Shown: one piece after another, positions 43,208 through 52,083 of the stretch | How the letters are laid out: the number at the start of each line of letters is the position of its first letter | Position numbering within the stretch: the stretch's first letter is position 1 | Assembly: GCF_902859725.1 (NCBI RefSeq) | Contig: NZ_CADIJP010000001.1 | Location: 62,001 to 126,000 of the forward strand | Direction of reading: 5' to 3' | Origin: Achromobacter mucicolens | Lineage (GTDB): Bacteria; Pseudomonadota; Gammaproteobacteria; Burkholderiales; Burkholderiaceae_B | DNA: 64,000 nucleotides | Translations under genes and position numbers: made by a program | Notes under the pieces: generated by a model | Database searches by the model: none | What the model was told of the DNA's origin: nothing | The model's input: only the letters and a program-made list of their open reading frames with translations

Positions 43208-44224
43208 TTACCGGACGGGCCAGCCGTACATCAGGCCGCCGTTGCGGTACGACGCATTCAGCCCGCGCTCGAGTTTCAGCGGGCTGTTCGGGCCCAGGTT
43301 CTTCTCGAAGCTTTCGCCGTAATTGCCGATGTTCTTGATGATGTTGTAGGCCCACTTGTCATCGACGCCCAGGTTCTTGCCCATGCCCGGCGTCACGCCC
43401 AGGAGGCGCTGGATGTTCGGGTTGGTGCTTTTCAGCATCTCGTCCACGTTCTTGGACGTGACGCCGTACTCCTCGGCTTCCAGCATGGCGTTCATCGTCC
43501 AGCGGACCAGGTTGAACCATTGCTCGTCGCCCTGGCGGACCATGGGGCCCAGCGGCTCCTTGGAGAAGTTCTCCGGCAGGATGTCGTACTTTTCCGGGTT
43601 CTCCAGATTGCTGCGCGCGGCGGCCAATTGCGACTTGTCGCCCGTGAAGGCGTCGCAGCGGCCCACCGCGAAGGCACGGATGATCTCGTCCAGGCGTTCC
43701 ACGACGACCGGCTTGAAGTTCACGTTCTGCGAGCGGAACCAGTCCGCGAGGTTCAGCTCGGTGGTGGTGCCGGGCTGCACGCAGACGGTGGCGCCTTCCA
43801 GTTCCTTGGCGCTCTTCACGCCCAGCGACTTGTTCACCATGATGCCCTGGCTGTCGTAGTAGTTCACGCCCACGCCGATCAGGCCCAGCGTGGTGTCGCG
43901 GGTCAGGGTGAGCGTGGTGTTGCGGGTCAGGACGTCGACTTCGCCGGATTGCAGGGCGGTAAAGCGCTGGACCGCGCTGATCGCCTGGATCTTGGCCTTG
44001 GACGCGTCGCCGAACAGGGCGATGGCCAGCGCGCGGCACAGGTCAACGTCAAGGCCGATCCAGCCGCCCTTGCTGTCGTTCACGGAAAAGCCCGCGACGC
44101 CTGTGGATACGCCGCAATGGACAAAGCCCTTGCTCTTGACCGCCTCGAAGGTCGCGCCGGCGTGGGCGGTCCAGGACGAGATGAACAAGGCGGTTCCTGC
44201 CGCAGCCAGTTTGAGTGCTTTCAT
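43208..44224 (-). CDS. Amino-acid ABC transporter receptor (AapJ-like)
   Basis: Periplasmic substrate-binding protein (SBP family 3) of 338 residues, similar to AapJ/BztA receptors of general L-amino-acid importers. Signal ends at about TAHAG (residue 23). KGFVHCGVSTGVAGFSVND, GWIGLDVDLCRALA and GEVDVLTRNTTLTLTRD are the amino-acid-binding landmarks, and the C-terminus NASYRNGGLMYGWPVR is the AapJ ending. The permease and ATPase genes (aapQMP) are not next to it, so it must share a distant transporter. Confidence 0.93.
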   Translation of the reverse strand: MKALKLAAAGTALFISSWTAHAGATFEAVKSKGFVHCGVSTGVAGFSVNDSKGGWIGLDVDLCRALAIALFGDASKAKIQAISAVQRFTALQSGEVDVLTRNTTLTLTRDTTLGLIGVGVNYYDSQGIMVNKSLGVKSAKELEGATVCVQPGTTTELNLADWFRSQNVNFKPVVVERLDEIIRAFAVGRCDAFTGDKSQLAAARSNLENPEKYDILPENFSKEPLGPMVRQGDEQWFNLVRWTMNAMLEAEEYGVTSKNVDEMLKSTNPNIQRLLGVTPGMGKNLGVDDKWAYNIIKNIGNYGESFEKNLGPNSPLKLERGLNASYRNGGLMYGWPVR

Positions 44225-44433
44225 GGTGTCTCCGCGCCGCGTGGCGCATGTTTATCGTTCAGCCGAAGGCTGAAGTGCGGCGCATAGTACCAGTGGGTCC
44301 GGGAGGGAGAATCAGGGAATTCCCGTTAAATCCGGGAGGCGGAATTTGATGGGGATAGAATCGGGCATGCCCGGCCTGCCGCCTGCTTCCAGGCCGCCAG
44401 CGGCCGAAAAACGCCACACCGCCACGCCAGCCT

Positions 44434-45558
44434 ATGAATCGACATGACGACCCCGCAGGTCCAGACGACCGTCCCAGGCGCCCGTTCGCCTTCGTCAAGG
44501 CGCAGTTGCACGGCACCTGGACCGAGCTGACCCGGGTCAACGCCAGCGACCGCCGCTGGGAAATGCCGCTGGCCGCTGCGCTGTCATCCGGTCTGCCGCT
44601 GATGGTGGGCGCGTATTTCGGACGCATGGACTACGGGCTGATGTCCAGCCTGGGCGGCATGGTGTTCCTGAGCCTGCCCAACGCCTCGTTGCAGATCCGC
44701 ATGATGATGTTGCTGGCGGCGTCCTTCGGCATGGTCGCCTGCTATGCGCTGGGCGCGCTGACGCAATTCTGGCCAACCGCCACGATCGCGGCGCTGACGC
44801 TGATCGCGATGGTGGTGAACATGGTGTGCCGCTGCTACCGCCTGGGCCCGCCGGGCAGCCTGTTTTTCATCATGGCCACGGCGATCGCCGCGTACACGCC
44901 GGGCACCATCGAAGACGTGCCATTGCGCGTGGGCATGGTGGCGTTGGGTTGTCTGGTCGCCTGCCTGGTGGCCTTTGCGTATTCGCTGCACATGACGCGC
45001 GTGGCCCCGCCGCCGCCGCACGTCGAGCCGCCCAGGCCCACGTTCGATTTCGTTGTGTACGACTCCGTCATCATCGGCCTGTTCGTCGGCATCTCATTGC
45101 TGGTGGCCGAACTGCTGCAACTGCAGCGGCCGTATTGGGTGCCTGTCAGTTGCCTGGCGATCATCCAGGGCGCCAGCCTGCGCGCGGCGTGGAGCCGGCA
45201 GATGCACCGCATCCTGGGCACCGCCGTGGGCCTGTGCGTGGCGTGGGCGCTGCTCAGCCTGCCGCTCAATGTCTGGACGCTGAGCGTGGTGATGATGGCG
45301 CTGTCGTTCGGCATCGAGACGCTGGTGGTGCGCCATTACGCCAGCGCGGTGGCGCTGATCACGCCCTTGACCATCTTTCTGGCCGAGGCGCCGCATCTGG
45401 GACAGGGCTATCCCGTCGACGTGATCGAGGCGCGCTTCGTGGACACGGTGCTCGGGGCATTCATCGGCGTGCTTGGCGCCGTGCTGCTGCACAGCCAGCG
45501 CATCCGCCCGACGCTGTCGCGCTGGATGCGAGCAGTGCTGCCGCAGCGGGTGAATTGA
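44434..45558 (+). CDS. FUSC/YccS-like inner-membrane protein
   Basis: Membrane protein of 374 residues in the fusaric acid resistance (FUSC) family, two blocks of about six helices separated by a hydrophilic stretch (about residues 185-205). Features such as LSSLGGMVFLSLPNASLQ and VPVSCLAIIQGASLRAAWSRQMHRILGT are typical of FUSC-2-type proteins, proposed efflux components for aromatic acids. It is half the length of full YccS/AaeB proteins. It starts 209 bp from the divergent receptor gene. Confidence 0.85.
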   Translation: MNRHDDPAGPDDRPRRPFAFVKAQLHGTWTELTRVNASDRRWEMPLAAALSSGLPLMVGAYFGRMDYGLMSSLGGMVFLSLPNASLQIRMMMLLAASFGMVACYALGALTQFWPTATIAALTLIAMVVNMVCRCYRLGPPGSLFFIMATAIAAYTPGTIEDVPLRVGMVALGCLVACLVAFAYSLHMTRVAPPPPHVEPPRPTFDFVVYDSVIIGLFVGISLLVAELLQLQRPYWVPVSCLAIIQGASLRAAWSRQMHRILGTAVGLCVAWALLSLPLNVWTLSVVMMALSFGIETLVVRHYASAVALITPLTIFLAEAPHLGQGYPVDVIEARFVDTVLGAFIGVLGAVLLHSQRIRPTLSRWMRAVLPQRVN

Positions 45559-45647
45559 CCGCCGTCCTGCGTCGGCTGGACGCCGCGGAGGTCGATTTTC
45601 CCTGCCGGCTCGGATAGGATGGGTGTTTGCGCAACCTGGAGGCACTC

Positions 45648-45869
45648 ATGGATTGTTCAGTTGAAGGAAAGGTCGCGTTCGCCGACGGTCATTCGTATCA
45701 CTTCGCGACCGTCGACGCGGCGCTGGCGTTTGCTGAGTGCGTCAAAAGCACCCAGAATCCCGCTCAATGCGCCGCCACGCATGGCAGCACCAGTCAGGTC
45801 AAGCTGGAAGACGTTGCCGCGCAGGAAGCAGCGGAGCGGCGCGAACAGGAACCCGGCGCGGGAACTTGA
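45648..45869 (+). CDS. Small hypothetical protein
   Basis: 73-residue soluble protein of no recognised family. MDCSVEGKVAFADGHSYHFATVDAALAFAECV suggests a short beta-hairpin plus helix, and the C-terminal third is charged and Glu/Ala-rich. GGAGG stands 5-6 nt before the ATG, a good sign of a real gene. Lies 89 bp after the FUSC gene; role unknown. Confidence 0.65.
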   Translation: MDCSVEGKVAFADGHSYHFATVDAALAFAECVKSTQNPAQCAATHGSTSQVKLEDVAAQEAAERREQEPGAGT

Positions 45870-45925
45870 ATGTCCTGATGCAGCGCGGGGGTCAGCCCTT
45901 CGCGGCAGATTTCGCGCCGGAACTT

Positions 45926-45947
45926 CGCCGCCGCACGCGCGGCGGCG
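45926..45947. terminator. GC hairpin between convergent genes
   Basis: CGCCGCCGC and GCGGCGGCG form a perfect 9-bp stem with an ACGC loop, between the small plus-strand gene and the end of the LysR gene. No T-run. Confidence 0.4.
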
Positions 45948-45952
45948 CCGCA

Positions 45953-46873
45953 TCATCCCCCCCCTTCGCCCGCCAGATACGCCTGCACCAACGTGATGAT
46001 CCGTTCCGCGGTAGGCGACAAGCTGCGGCGGGCGCGGTGGATGACGCTGTAGGTCAGCGGACCTGACGCCGGGTAGGGCAGTGGCAAGGGCACGAGCGTC
46101 CCTTGCGCCAGTTCGGCGACGATGGCCTCGCGCGTGCAGAACAGCACCACATCGCTTCCCACAGCCACGTCGCGCAGCGCGCTGACGCTGTCGCATTCAA
46201 ACGCAATCGGCAGTTCATCCACGCCGGCCACCTGATATAGCTTGGCCAGGTATTCCCGCGCGCGCTGCGGCAGGTCGGTGGCGGCCAGGCGATATTGCGC
46301 CAAGGCGGCGCGCAGCTTGGGTTTTCGCACCGATTGCAGCGGATGCCCGGCCCGCACGAAAAGGCCGCCGTGCTGCGGCGGCAGTGCACGCACGATGAAG
46401 TCCGCCGGCGGCGGCAGGCTGTGCGTCACCGCCACGGCGAAGTCCAGCTTGTCCTGCAACAGCTTGTCGAGAAGACGCTGCCAGCTTTCGATCTCGACAT
46501 GCACGCTTAGACCGGGATGTTCGCGGGCCAGGCGGACCAGCAGCGGCGACAGAAACCCCGCCGCCGGAAAGGCCCCGACGCCGAAGCTCACGTGTCCCGT
46601 GTCGTGGCCCCTCATCAATTCGGCCTCGCGCCTAAGGGCGAGGACATCGCCCAGGATGCGGCGCGAACGATCGAGAACCATTTTTCCCGCCTGCGTCGGC
46701 GTCACGCCGATCGACGCGCGATCCACCAGCACCAGGCCCAACGTCTCTTCAAGGGACTGGATGCTGCGCGTCAGCGCCGACTGCGTCAGATGCAGCCGCT
46801 GGGCCGCCCGAGAGAAGTGCCGCTCTTCGGCAAGGACGGAAAAGTGCTGGAGCGAACGGATCGTCAGGCCCAT
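45953..46873 (-). CDS. LysR-type regulator
   Basis: LysR regulator of 306 residues: MGLTIRSLQHFSVLAEERHF opens the HTH, TQSALTRSIQSLEETLG is the recognition helix region, and the effector domain includes FECDSVSALRDVAVGSDVVLF. It is divergent from the Bug-deacylase operon across 166 bp that contains a long perfect inverted repeat, and probably controls it. Confidence 0.9.
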   Translation of the reverse strand: MGLTIRSLQHFSVLAEERHFSRAAQRLHLTQSALTRSIQSLEETLGLVLVDRASIGVTPTQAGKMVLDRSRRILGDVLALRREAELMRGHDTGHVSFGVGAFPAAGFLSPLLVRLAREHPGLSVHVEIESWQRLLDKLLQDKLDFAVAVTHSLPPPADFIVRALPPQHGGLFVRAGHPLQSVRKPKLRAALAQYRLAATDLPQRAREYLAKLYQVAGVDELPIAFECDSVSALRDVAVGSDVVLFCTREAIVAELAQGTLVPLPLPYPASGPLTYSVIHRARRSLSPTAERIITLVQAYLAGEGGG

Positions 46874-46903
46874 GTATTTTTCTCATCGGAATTGCGCCAA
46901 ATA

Positions 46904-46927
46904 TGCAATTGATTCGGGTCAATTGCA
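46904..46927. promoter_or_regulatory. LysR-type box TGCAATTGA-N6-TCAATTGCA
   Basis: Perfect 9-bp arms with a 6-nt spacer in the divergent region of LysR (45953) and Bug (47040). A -35-like TTGACC lies at 46941-46946, placing the box about 62 bp before the expected transcript start, the normal LysR site. The -10 is weak (TGCAAG, 46965-46970), consistent with activator dependence. Confidence 0.65.
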
Positions 46928-47039
46928 AGACTAAAACAGCTTGACCACGGGTCGGTGAAAGCGCTGCAAGAACCCGGGAAAACACGACACAGAGCGCTGC
47001 GCGGCCCCGCGACACGCCAACCTCGCAGGAGGAGACAAC

Positions 47040-48044
47040 ATGAACCGCAAGCCGATCTTCCATCTGGCGGGCTGGGCCGCCGCGCTGAGCATGCTGGCCT
47101 GTACGGGGGCCGTTGCGGCGCCATCCCCGCAACCCGACGCCTGGCCTGCCGCGGGCAAGCCGATACGCATGGTCGTGCCATTCCCGGCGGGGTCCGGGTC
47201 GGACTCGCTGGCGCGCATGCTGGCGGCCAAGGTATCGCAGCAGACGGGCGCCTCCGTCATCATCGACAACAAGCCGGGCGCGGGCACGATGATCGGCGCG
47301 CAGGACGTGGCGCGCGCCAAGCCGGACGGCTATACGCTGCTGTACACCATCGTCGTCACGCACACGCAGAATCCGCACCTCTACAAAAAGCTGCCCTACG
47401 ACCCGGTCAAGGACTTCACGCCGGTGTTGCAGGCGGTCAGATCGGCCACCGTGCTGGTCGCCAACAACAACGCGCCGTTCTCCACGACGGCCGAGCTGAT
47501 CGCCTACGCCAAGGCAAATCCTGGAAAGCTCAACTACGCCTCGTACAGCGCCGGATCGACCTCGCACCTGAATGGCGAGATCCTCAAGATGAAGACGGGC
47601 ACCGACATCGTCCACGTGCCCTACAAGGGCACCGCCGACGCCAGCCGTGCGCTTTTGGCGGGCGACGTGCAGGTTTACTTCGACGGCACCGCCACGGCGG
47701 TCGAGAACGCGCGAGCCGGCAAGGTCAAGCTGCTGGGCCCGGCCACGGACCGGCGCCTGAGCGTGCTGCCAGAACTGCCCACGCTGGAAGAGCAGGGGAT
47801 CGAGGGACTGAACATCGTGGGGTGGCAAGGCATCTTCGGCCCGGGCGACATGCCGCCCGCACTGGCCGAGCGCGTCGCCCAGGTGTTTCGCGCTGCGCTG
47901 GAGACCCCCGAAATCACCCAGACCATCCTGTCGCAGGGCAACGAGGTCAGCGGCGCGGGGCCAAAGGAATTCTCGGCCATCGTGCAGCGCGACAGCGCGC
48001 GGTGGGGCGACGTGATCCGCCGGATCGGGCTGGTATTGGAATAA
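47040..48044 (+). CDS. Bug/TctC-type receptor upstream of deacylase
   Basis: Periplasmic TTT receptor of 334 residues. The signal ends at about AVAAP (residue 27), possibly processed as a lipoprotein (LACTG). GKPIRMVVPFPAGSGSDSLAR is the ligand loop; VIIDNKPGAGTMIG and VPYKGTADASRALLAG follow. It precedes the N-acyl-D-amino-acid deacylase by 33 bp, so it probably captures that enzyme's substrate or a related acid. Confidence 0.93.
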   Translation: MNRKPIFHLAGWAAALSMLACTGAVAAPSPQPDAWPAAGKPIRMVVPFPAGSGSDSLARMLAAKVSQQTGASVIIDNKPGAGTMIGAQDVARAKPDGYTLLYTIVVTHTQNPHLYKKLPYDPVKDFTPVLQAVRSATVLVANNNAPFSTTAELIAYAKANPGKLNYASYSAGSTSHLNGEILKMKTGTDIVHVPYKGTADASRALLAGDVQVYFDGTATAVENARAGKVKLLGPATDRRLSVLPELPTLEEQGIEGLNIVGWQGIFGPGDMPPALAERVAQVFRAALETPEITQTILSQGNEVSGAGPKEFSAIVQRDSARWGDVIRRIGLVLE

Positions 48045-48077
48045 GGCTGACGGGCCCGCGGGCCCCGGGAGACAACA

Positions 48078-49793
48078 ATGCACGATGTAGTGATACGCGG
48101 CGGCACGCTGGTGGACGGTTCGGGCGCCAGCGCCCGGGCGGGCGACCTGGCCATTGAAGGCGGCAGGATCGTCCAGGCCGGCGGCAAGGCGGGCGCGGCG
48201 CGGCGAGAGATCGACGCTGCCGGCGCGCTGGTGACGCCGGGGTGGGTCGACATCCATACCCATTACGACGGCCAGGCGACATGGGATCCGTATCTCAGTC
48301 CCTCAACATGGCATGGCGTTACCACCGCCATCATGGGCAACTGCGGCGTGGGCTTTGCGCCGGTCAAGCCCGACCGGCGCGAATGGCTGATCAAGGTGAT
48401 GGAAGGCGTCGAGGACATTCCGGGCTCGGTGCTGTCCGAAGGCATCGAATGGGACTGGGAGACCTTTCCCGAGTACCTGGACGCGCTGGATCGGCGGCCC
48501 AAGGCGCTGGACATCGGCGCGCAGATTCCGCACAGCGCGGTGCGCGCGTACGTGATGGGCGAGCGCGCCATTCATCACGACGAGGCCTCGCCCGCGGACC
48601 TGCTGGCCATGCGCGAGGTCGTGCGCGCTGCCCTGCAGGCGGGCGCGGTCGGCTTTTCGACGTCGCGGACGTTCCTGCACAAGTACGACGAGCGCAAGTA
48701 TCCCCCGGGCACGTTCGCCACCGGCGAAGAGATCAGCGCGCTGGGATCGGTCATGGGCGAAGTCGGCCACGGCGTGTTCCAGATGACGGCCAACCATCCC
48801 GCGATGGAAGGCGAGATCCCCTGGTTGGAACAGCTTGCCCGCCACAATCGTCTGCCCGTGCTGTTCAACCTTCAGCAGACCGACGGCGCGCCAGACGTCT
48901 GGAAGCAGATCGTGCGCACGCTGGACAAGGCGCGCGACGAAGGCGTGCCGCTCATGGCCGGCATCAGCGGCCGGCCGCTCGGCATACTGTTTTCCTGGCA
49001 GAGCTCGCTGCACCCCTTCATTGCCCATCCGACCTATCAGGCGCTGCACGCGCTGCCCCTGCCGGAAAAGCTCGCGCAGCTGCGCGATCCGCAGGTCCGC
49101 CAGAAAATCATGAGCGAGCAGCGCGGCCTGCTGGACCGCCGGGCCGAAACGCTATTCAGCAGCTTTCACAAGATCTACCGGCTGGGCCAGAATCCCGACT
49201 ACGAACCGCCGCCCGAAGACAGCGTGGCGGCCATGGCGGCGCGCACGGGCCGCCCGCCGCTGGAGCTGGTGTACGACCTGATGCTGGAGAACGACGGCCG
49301 GGCCATTCTCTATTACCCGTCCTTCAACTACTCGTACGAAAACCTTGATCACCTTCATCAGTTGATGCAGCACGCCAATACCGTGAACAGCCTGTCCGAC
49401 GGCGGCGCGCATTGCGGCTACATCTGCGATGTCAGCATGCCGACCTTCATGCTCAGCCACTGGACGCGCGACCGCCGCCGCGGCCCGCTTCTGCCGCTGG
49501 AACACGTGGTGCGCCGGCAAACCCGCGACACCGCGCTGGTCTATGGCTTGCACGATCGCGGCTTGTTGCAGCCAGGGTACAAGGCCGACATCAACGTCAT
49601 CGATCCCGACGCGCTGAAGGTCCACTGCCCGGAAATGGTCTTCGACCTGCCGGGCGGCGGGCGCCGGCTGGTGCAGCGTGCCGATGGCTACGCGGCCACG
49701 CTGGTCAACGGCCTGCCGATCTTCGAGCGCGGCCAGGCCACGGGCGAGCTCCCAGGCAAGCTGCTGCGCGGGGCCGGACCGCAACGCGGCTAA
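48078..49793 (+). CDS. N-acyl-D-amino-acid deacylase family amidohydrolase
   Basis: 571-residue enzyme of the D-aminoacylase branch of the amidohydrolase superfamily, which hydrolyses N-acyl-D-amino acids to a D-amino acid and an acid. [20 protein letters not shown] gives the H-x-H metal site, [13 protein letters not shown] carries the conserved Cys ligand, and [20 protein letters not shown] holds the catalytic Asp region. [35 protein letters not shown] is the C-terminal beta domain (quoted in parts: residues 515-550). No signal peptide. Second gene of the Bug operon. Confidence 0.92.
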   Translation: MHDVVIRGGTLVDGSGASARAGDLAIEGGRIVQAGGKAGAARREIDAAGALVTPGWVDIHTHYDGQATWDPYLSPSTWHGVTTAIMGNCGVGFAPVKPDRREWLIKVMEGVEDIPGSVLSEGIEWDWETFPEYLDALDRRPKALDIGAQIPHSAVRAYVMGERAIHHDEASPADLLAMREVVRAALQAGAVGFSTSRTFLHKYDERKYPPGTFATGEEISALGSVMGEVGHGVFQMTANHPAMEGEIPWLEQLARHNRLPVLFNLQQTDGAPDVWKQIVRTLDKARDEGVPLMAGISGRPLGILFSWQSSLHPFIAHPTYQALHALPLPEKLAQLRDPQVRQKIMSEQRGLLDRRAETLFSSFHKIYRLGQNPDYEPPPEDSVAAMAARTGRPPLELVYDLMLENDGRAILYYPSFNYSYENLDHLHQLMQHANTVNSLSDGGAHCGYICDVSMPTFMLSHWTRDRRRGPLLPLEHVVRRQTRDTALVYGLHDRGLLQPGYKADINVIDPDALKVHCPEMVFDLPGGGRRLVQRADGYAATLVNGLPIFERGQATGELPGKLLRGAGPQRG

Positions 49794-49810
49794 GCATCCG
49801 GGCATTCCCG

Positions 49811-49834
49811 AATATATTGATCGCACCGATTAAT
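49811..49834 (+). promoter_or_regulatory. 24-bp LysR box A, upstream of Bug gene 49926
   Basis: AATATATTG-N5-ACCGA-N-TAAT. 19 of 24 positions match box B at 51926-51949. Its start is 40 bp before the -35 of the promoter at 49851-49880, so it is centred about 65 bp before the predicted transcript start. Confidence 0.7.
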
Positions 49835-49850
49835 CCACTGGAATTTCTCA

Positions 49851-49880
49851 TTTGTGGCGCAGGATTGCGCTCCCTATGAT
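49851..49880 (+). promoter_or_regulatory. Promoter of Bug gene 49926
   Basis: TTTGTG and TATGAT with 18 bp between. Same spacing and box offset as the promoter at 51966-51995. Wide spacer and poor -35 suggest activator dependence. Confidence 0.6.
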
Positions 49881-49925
49881 CGGCAGGGTTGCTTCACCAG
49901 CAACCCAAAAATCAAGGGGAAAAAA

Positions 49926-50900
49926 ATGAAAAAGTGGAAACTGGCCTGCGCTGCGCTGGCCGTGCTGTCCTGCGTGGCCACGGCCTCGGGCGCTCAAACC
50001 GCCTACCCGAAGGGCCCGGTCACGCTGGTCGTGCCATTCGCGCCCGGCGGATCGACGGACGTGATCGGACGGCTACTGGCCGAGCGGCTGGCGGTGGCGC
50101 TCAAGCAGCCGGTGGTCGTTGAGAACCGCTCGGGCGCGGGCGGCAACATCGGCGCGGCCATGGTGGCCAAGTCAGCGCCCGATGGCCAGACGCTGCTCTT
50201 TGGCACGACGGGCATCCTGGCCATCAACGAGTTCCTGTACAACAACCCGGGCTACAAGGCCGACCGCGACCTGAAACCGGTGGTGTACACCGCGTCCATC
50301 AGCAACGTGCTGATCGTGAACAACGACATGCCGGTGTCCAGCGTCGACGACCTGATCAAGCTGGCCAAGGCGAACCCCGGCAAGTATTCCTTTGCATCCT
50401 CGGGCGCGGGCAGCTCCACGCACCTGTCGGGCGAATTATTCAAGAACATGGCGGGCGTGGACCTGATGCATGTGCCGTACAAGGGCAGCGGCCAGGCTCT
50501 GGTGGACCTGGTCGGCGGCCAGATCAACATGATCTTCGACAACGCCCCGTCGGCGGTGCCGCTGGCGCAATCGGGCAAGGTCAAGGCCCTGGCCGTCACC
50601 AGCACCACGCCGCTGTCGGTGCTGCCGGGGATTCCGCCGTTGACCGAGGCGGGCCTGAAGGGATACGAGTCCTTGTCCTGGACCGGCGTGGTTGCACCCG
50701 CCGGCACGCCGCAGGCCGTGGTGGACCGGCTCAACAAGGAGGTCAACGCGATCCTGGCCGACGAGGCCGTGCGCAAGAAACTCACCGAACTGGGCGCGCA
50801 AGCCACGGGCGGCTCGCCCCAGGACTTCACCGCGCACATCGAAGCCGAACGCGCCAAATGGGGCAAGCTGGTGAAGGAAGCGAAGATCGCGGTGCAGTAG
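49926..50900 (+). CDS. Bug/TctC-type receptor
   Basis: Periplasmic TTT receptor of 324 residues, signal MKKWKLACAALAVLSCVATA ending at about SGAQ. YPKGPVTLVVPFAPGGSTDVIGR is the ligand loop, VVVENRSGAGGNIG and FASSGAGSSTHLSGELFKNMAG follow. It stands alone, behind a LysR-type box and promoter matching those of the dehydrogenase gene at 52080. It converges with the LysR gene, 15 bp away. The start at 49926 has GGGGA upstream and begins the signal peptide. Confidence 0.94.
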   Translation: MKKWKLACAALAVLSCVATASGAQTAYPKGPVTLVVPFAPGGSTDVIGRLLAERLAVALKQPVVVENRSGAGGNIGAAMVAKSAPDGQTLLFGTTGILAINEFLYNNPGYKADRDLKPVVYTASISNVLIVNNDMPVSSVDDLIKLAKANPGKYSFASSGAGSSTHLSGELFKNMAGVDLMHVPYKGSGQALVDLVGGQINMIFDNAPSAVPLAQSGKVKALAVTSTTPLSVLPGIPPLTEAGLKGYESLSWTGVVAPAGTPQAVVDRLNKEVNAILADEAVRKKLTELGAQATGGSPQDFTAHIEAERAKWGKLVKEAKIAVQ

Positions 50901-50915
50901 CCACCGGCGTGGGTG

Positions 50916-51911
50916 TCAGACACCGGCAGACGCCGCCTTCCTGGTCCTTTTTCCCGACACCTTCACCCCCGCCGGCACCGGCTTTTCGTTGATCACGTCC
51001 CGCATGTACTGCAGGAACAGCTCGGAACTTGCCGACAGCGACCGCAGCCGCCGCGTAATCAGACAGACCTCGCGCGACAAACGCGGCGAACTCAATTCCC
51101 GAAACACGAACGTCCCCGGTTCGGTCCGCTGGGTCTGCGGCGGCGCGATGGAACTTGCCGCCAGCGCCGGCAGAATCGAGTAGCGCCCGCCGCCACGCAG
51201 CACGGCGTGTAGCGACGACGTCCGCGACACTTCATCGTGCTGCTGCTCGAAGAACCCAGGCTTGCCGGCATGCGCGCGCAGAAACGCACCGATGCCCGTG
51301 TCCTCGGTAAACCCCACATATTCCGCCGGATCCAGGTCAGCCCACTTCAGGGGCTTTGCGCCTTGCGCGTACGGATAGGACGCCGCGCAGATTACGCCGT
51401 AGCGGTCCTCGAACAGCGGCGTGTAGACCAGCTCGTCAAAGCCATGATGCGACGTGGAAATCGCAAAATCGATGTCGCCGTTGGCGATCATCTTTTCCAC
51501 CTGTTCCGAGCCGGCGTCGTGCAACGAGAACGTGATCTTGGGATAAGCCTGGCGGAACGCCGCGATGGCGTCGCCCAGGAAGTAGTTGGTGACCGACGCC
51601 ACCACCGCGATCCGCACATGCCCCTGACGCCCCTGCGACAACGCTTCCAGGTCGCTCAAGGCGCCGTCGAATTGGCTGAGGATGCGCTCGGCTTCCGCCT
51701 TGAAACGCGCGGCCTCCGGCGTCATCGCCACGCGCCGTGTGCTGCGGTCAAACAGCTTGACGCCTACCGCGTCCTCGAACTGCTGGATCGTCGCCGTCAG
51801 CGAGGACTGGGTCAGGAACAGTTGCGAGGCCGCCACGGTGAACGAACCCGTGTTGGCCACGGCGACGAAACTGCGAAAGTGCCGCAGGGTGATGCTGCGT
51901 TTTGCCGTCAT
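50916..51911 (-). CDS. LysR-type regulator of Bug 49926 and dehydrogenase 52080
   Basis: LysR regulator of 331 residues: ITLRHFRSFVAVANTGSFTVAASQLF and TQSSLTATIQQFEDAVG form the HTH (residues 7-50), followed by an effector domain and a basic C-terminal tail (VSGKRTRKAASAGV). The ATG at 51911 or a GTG at 51920 may start it; neither has a good ribosome-binding site. Matching boxes before the Bug gene on one side and the dehydrogenase on the other indicate that it controls both. Confidence 0.9.
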   Translation of the reverse strand: MTAKRSITLRHFRSFVAVANTGSFTVAASQLFLTQSSLTATIQQFEDAVGVKLFDRSTRRVAMTPEAARFKAEAERILSQFDGALSDLEALSQGRQGHVRIAVVASVTNYFLGDAIAAFRQAYPKITFSLHDAGSEQVEKMIANGDIDFAISTSHHGFDELVYTPLFEDRYGVICAASYPYAQGAKPLKWADLDPAEYVGFTEDTGIGAFLRAHAGKPGFFEQQHDEVSRTSSLHAVLRGGGRYSILPALAASSIAPPQTQRTEPGTFVFRELSSPRLSREVCLITRRLRSLSASSELFLQYMRDVINEKPVPAGVKVSGKRTRKAASAGV

Positions 51912-51925
51912 GCTCCGCACCGTTC

Positions 51926-51949
51926 AATATATTGGTGAAACCGAATAAT
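51926..51949 (+). promoter_or_regulatory. 24-bp LysR box B, upstream of dehydrogenase 52080
   Basis: AATATATTG-N5-ACCGA-N-TAAT, matching box A. It begins 15 bp from the LysR start codon, so it also fits autorepression. The inner ATTGGT-GAA-ACCGAAT is an imperfect inverted repeat. Confidence 0.7.
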
Positions 51950-51965
51950 AAGCAAAAACCAACAA

Positions 51966-51995
51966 TTTGTAGTGAAGAAAACCGCGCTCTAGAAT
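51966..51995 (+). promoter_or_regulatory. Promoter of dehydrogenase 52080
   Basis: TTTGTA and TAGAAT with 18 bp between; the -35 starts exactly 40 bp after the start of box B, as in the promoter at 49851. Confidence 0.6.
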
Positions 51996-52053
51996 TTCCT
52001 TCGATCTGGCGCATCGCGCCGTCTCCACCGCTGGCAACAAAGAGTGAACTGAA

Positions 52054-52083
52054 ATGAGCGCTGCAGGCGTATTGCCCACATGA
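52054..52083 (+). CDS. Possible 9-codon leader peptide MSAAGVLPT
   Basis: A short frame starts ATG at 52054 and stops at TGA 52081-52083, overlapping the dehydrogenase start as ATGA. AAAGAG lies 9-14 nt upstream, while the main start has a poor ribosome-binding site. It may couple translation, or be chance. Confidence 0.3.
   Translation: MSAAGVLPT

Noticed and set aside
46749-48263. 504-codon minus-strand frame opposite the Bug gene
   Set aside because: Antisense to a well conserved receptor and running over the LysR control region; composition biased, no motifs.
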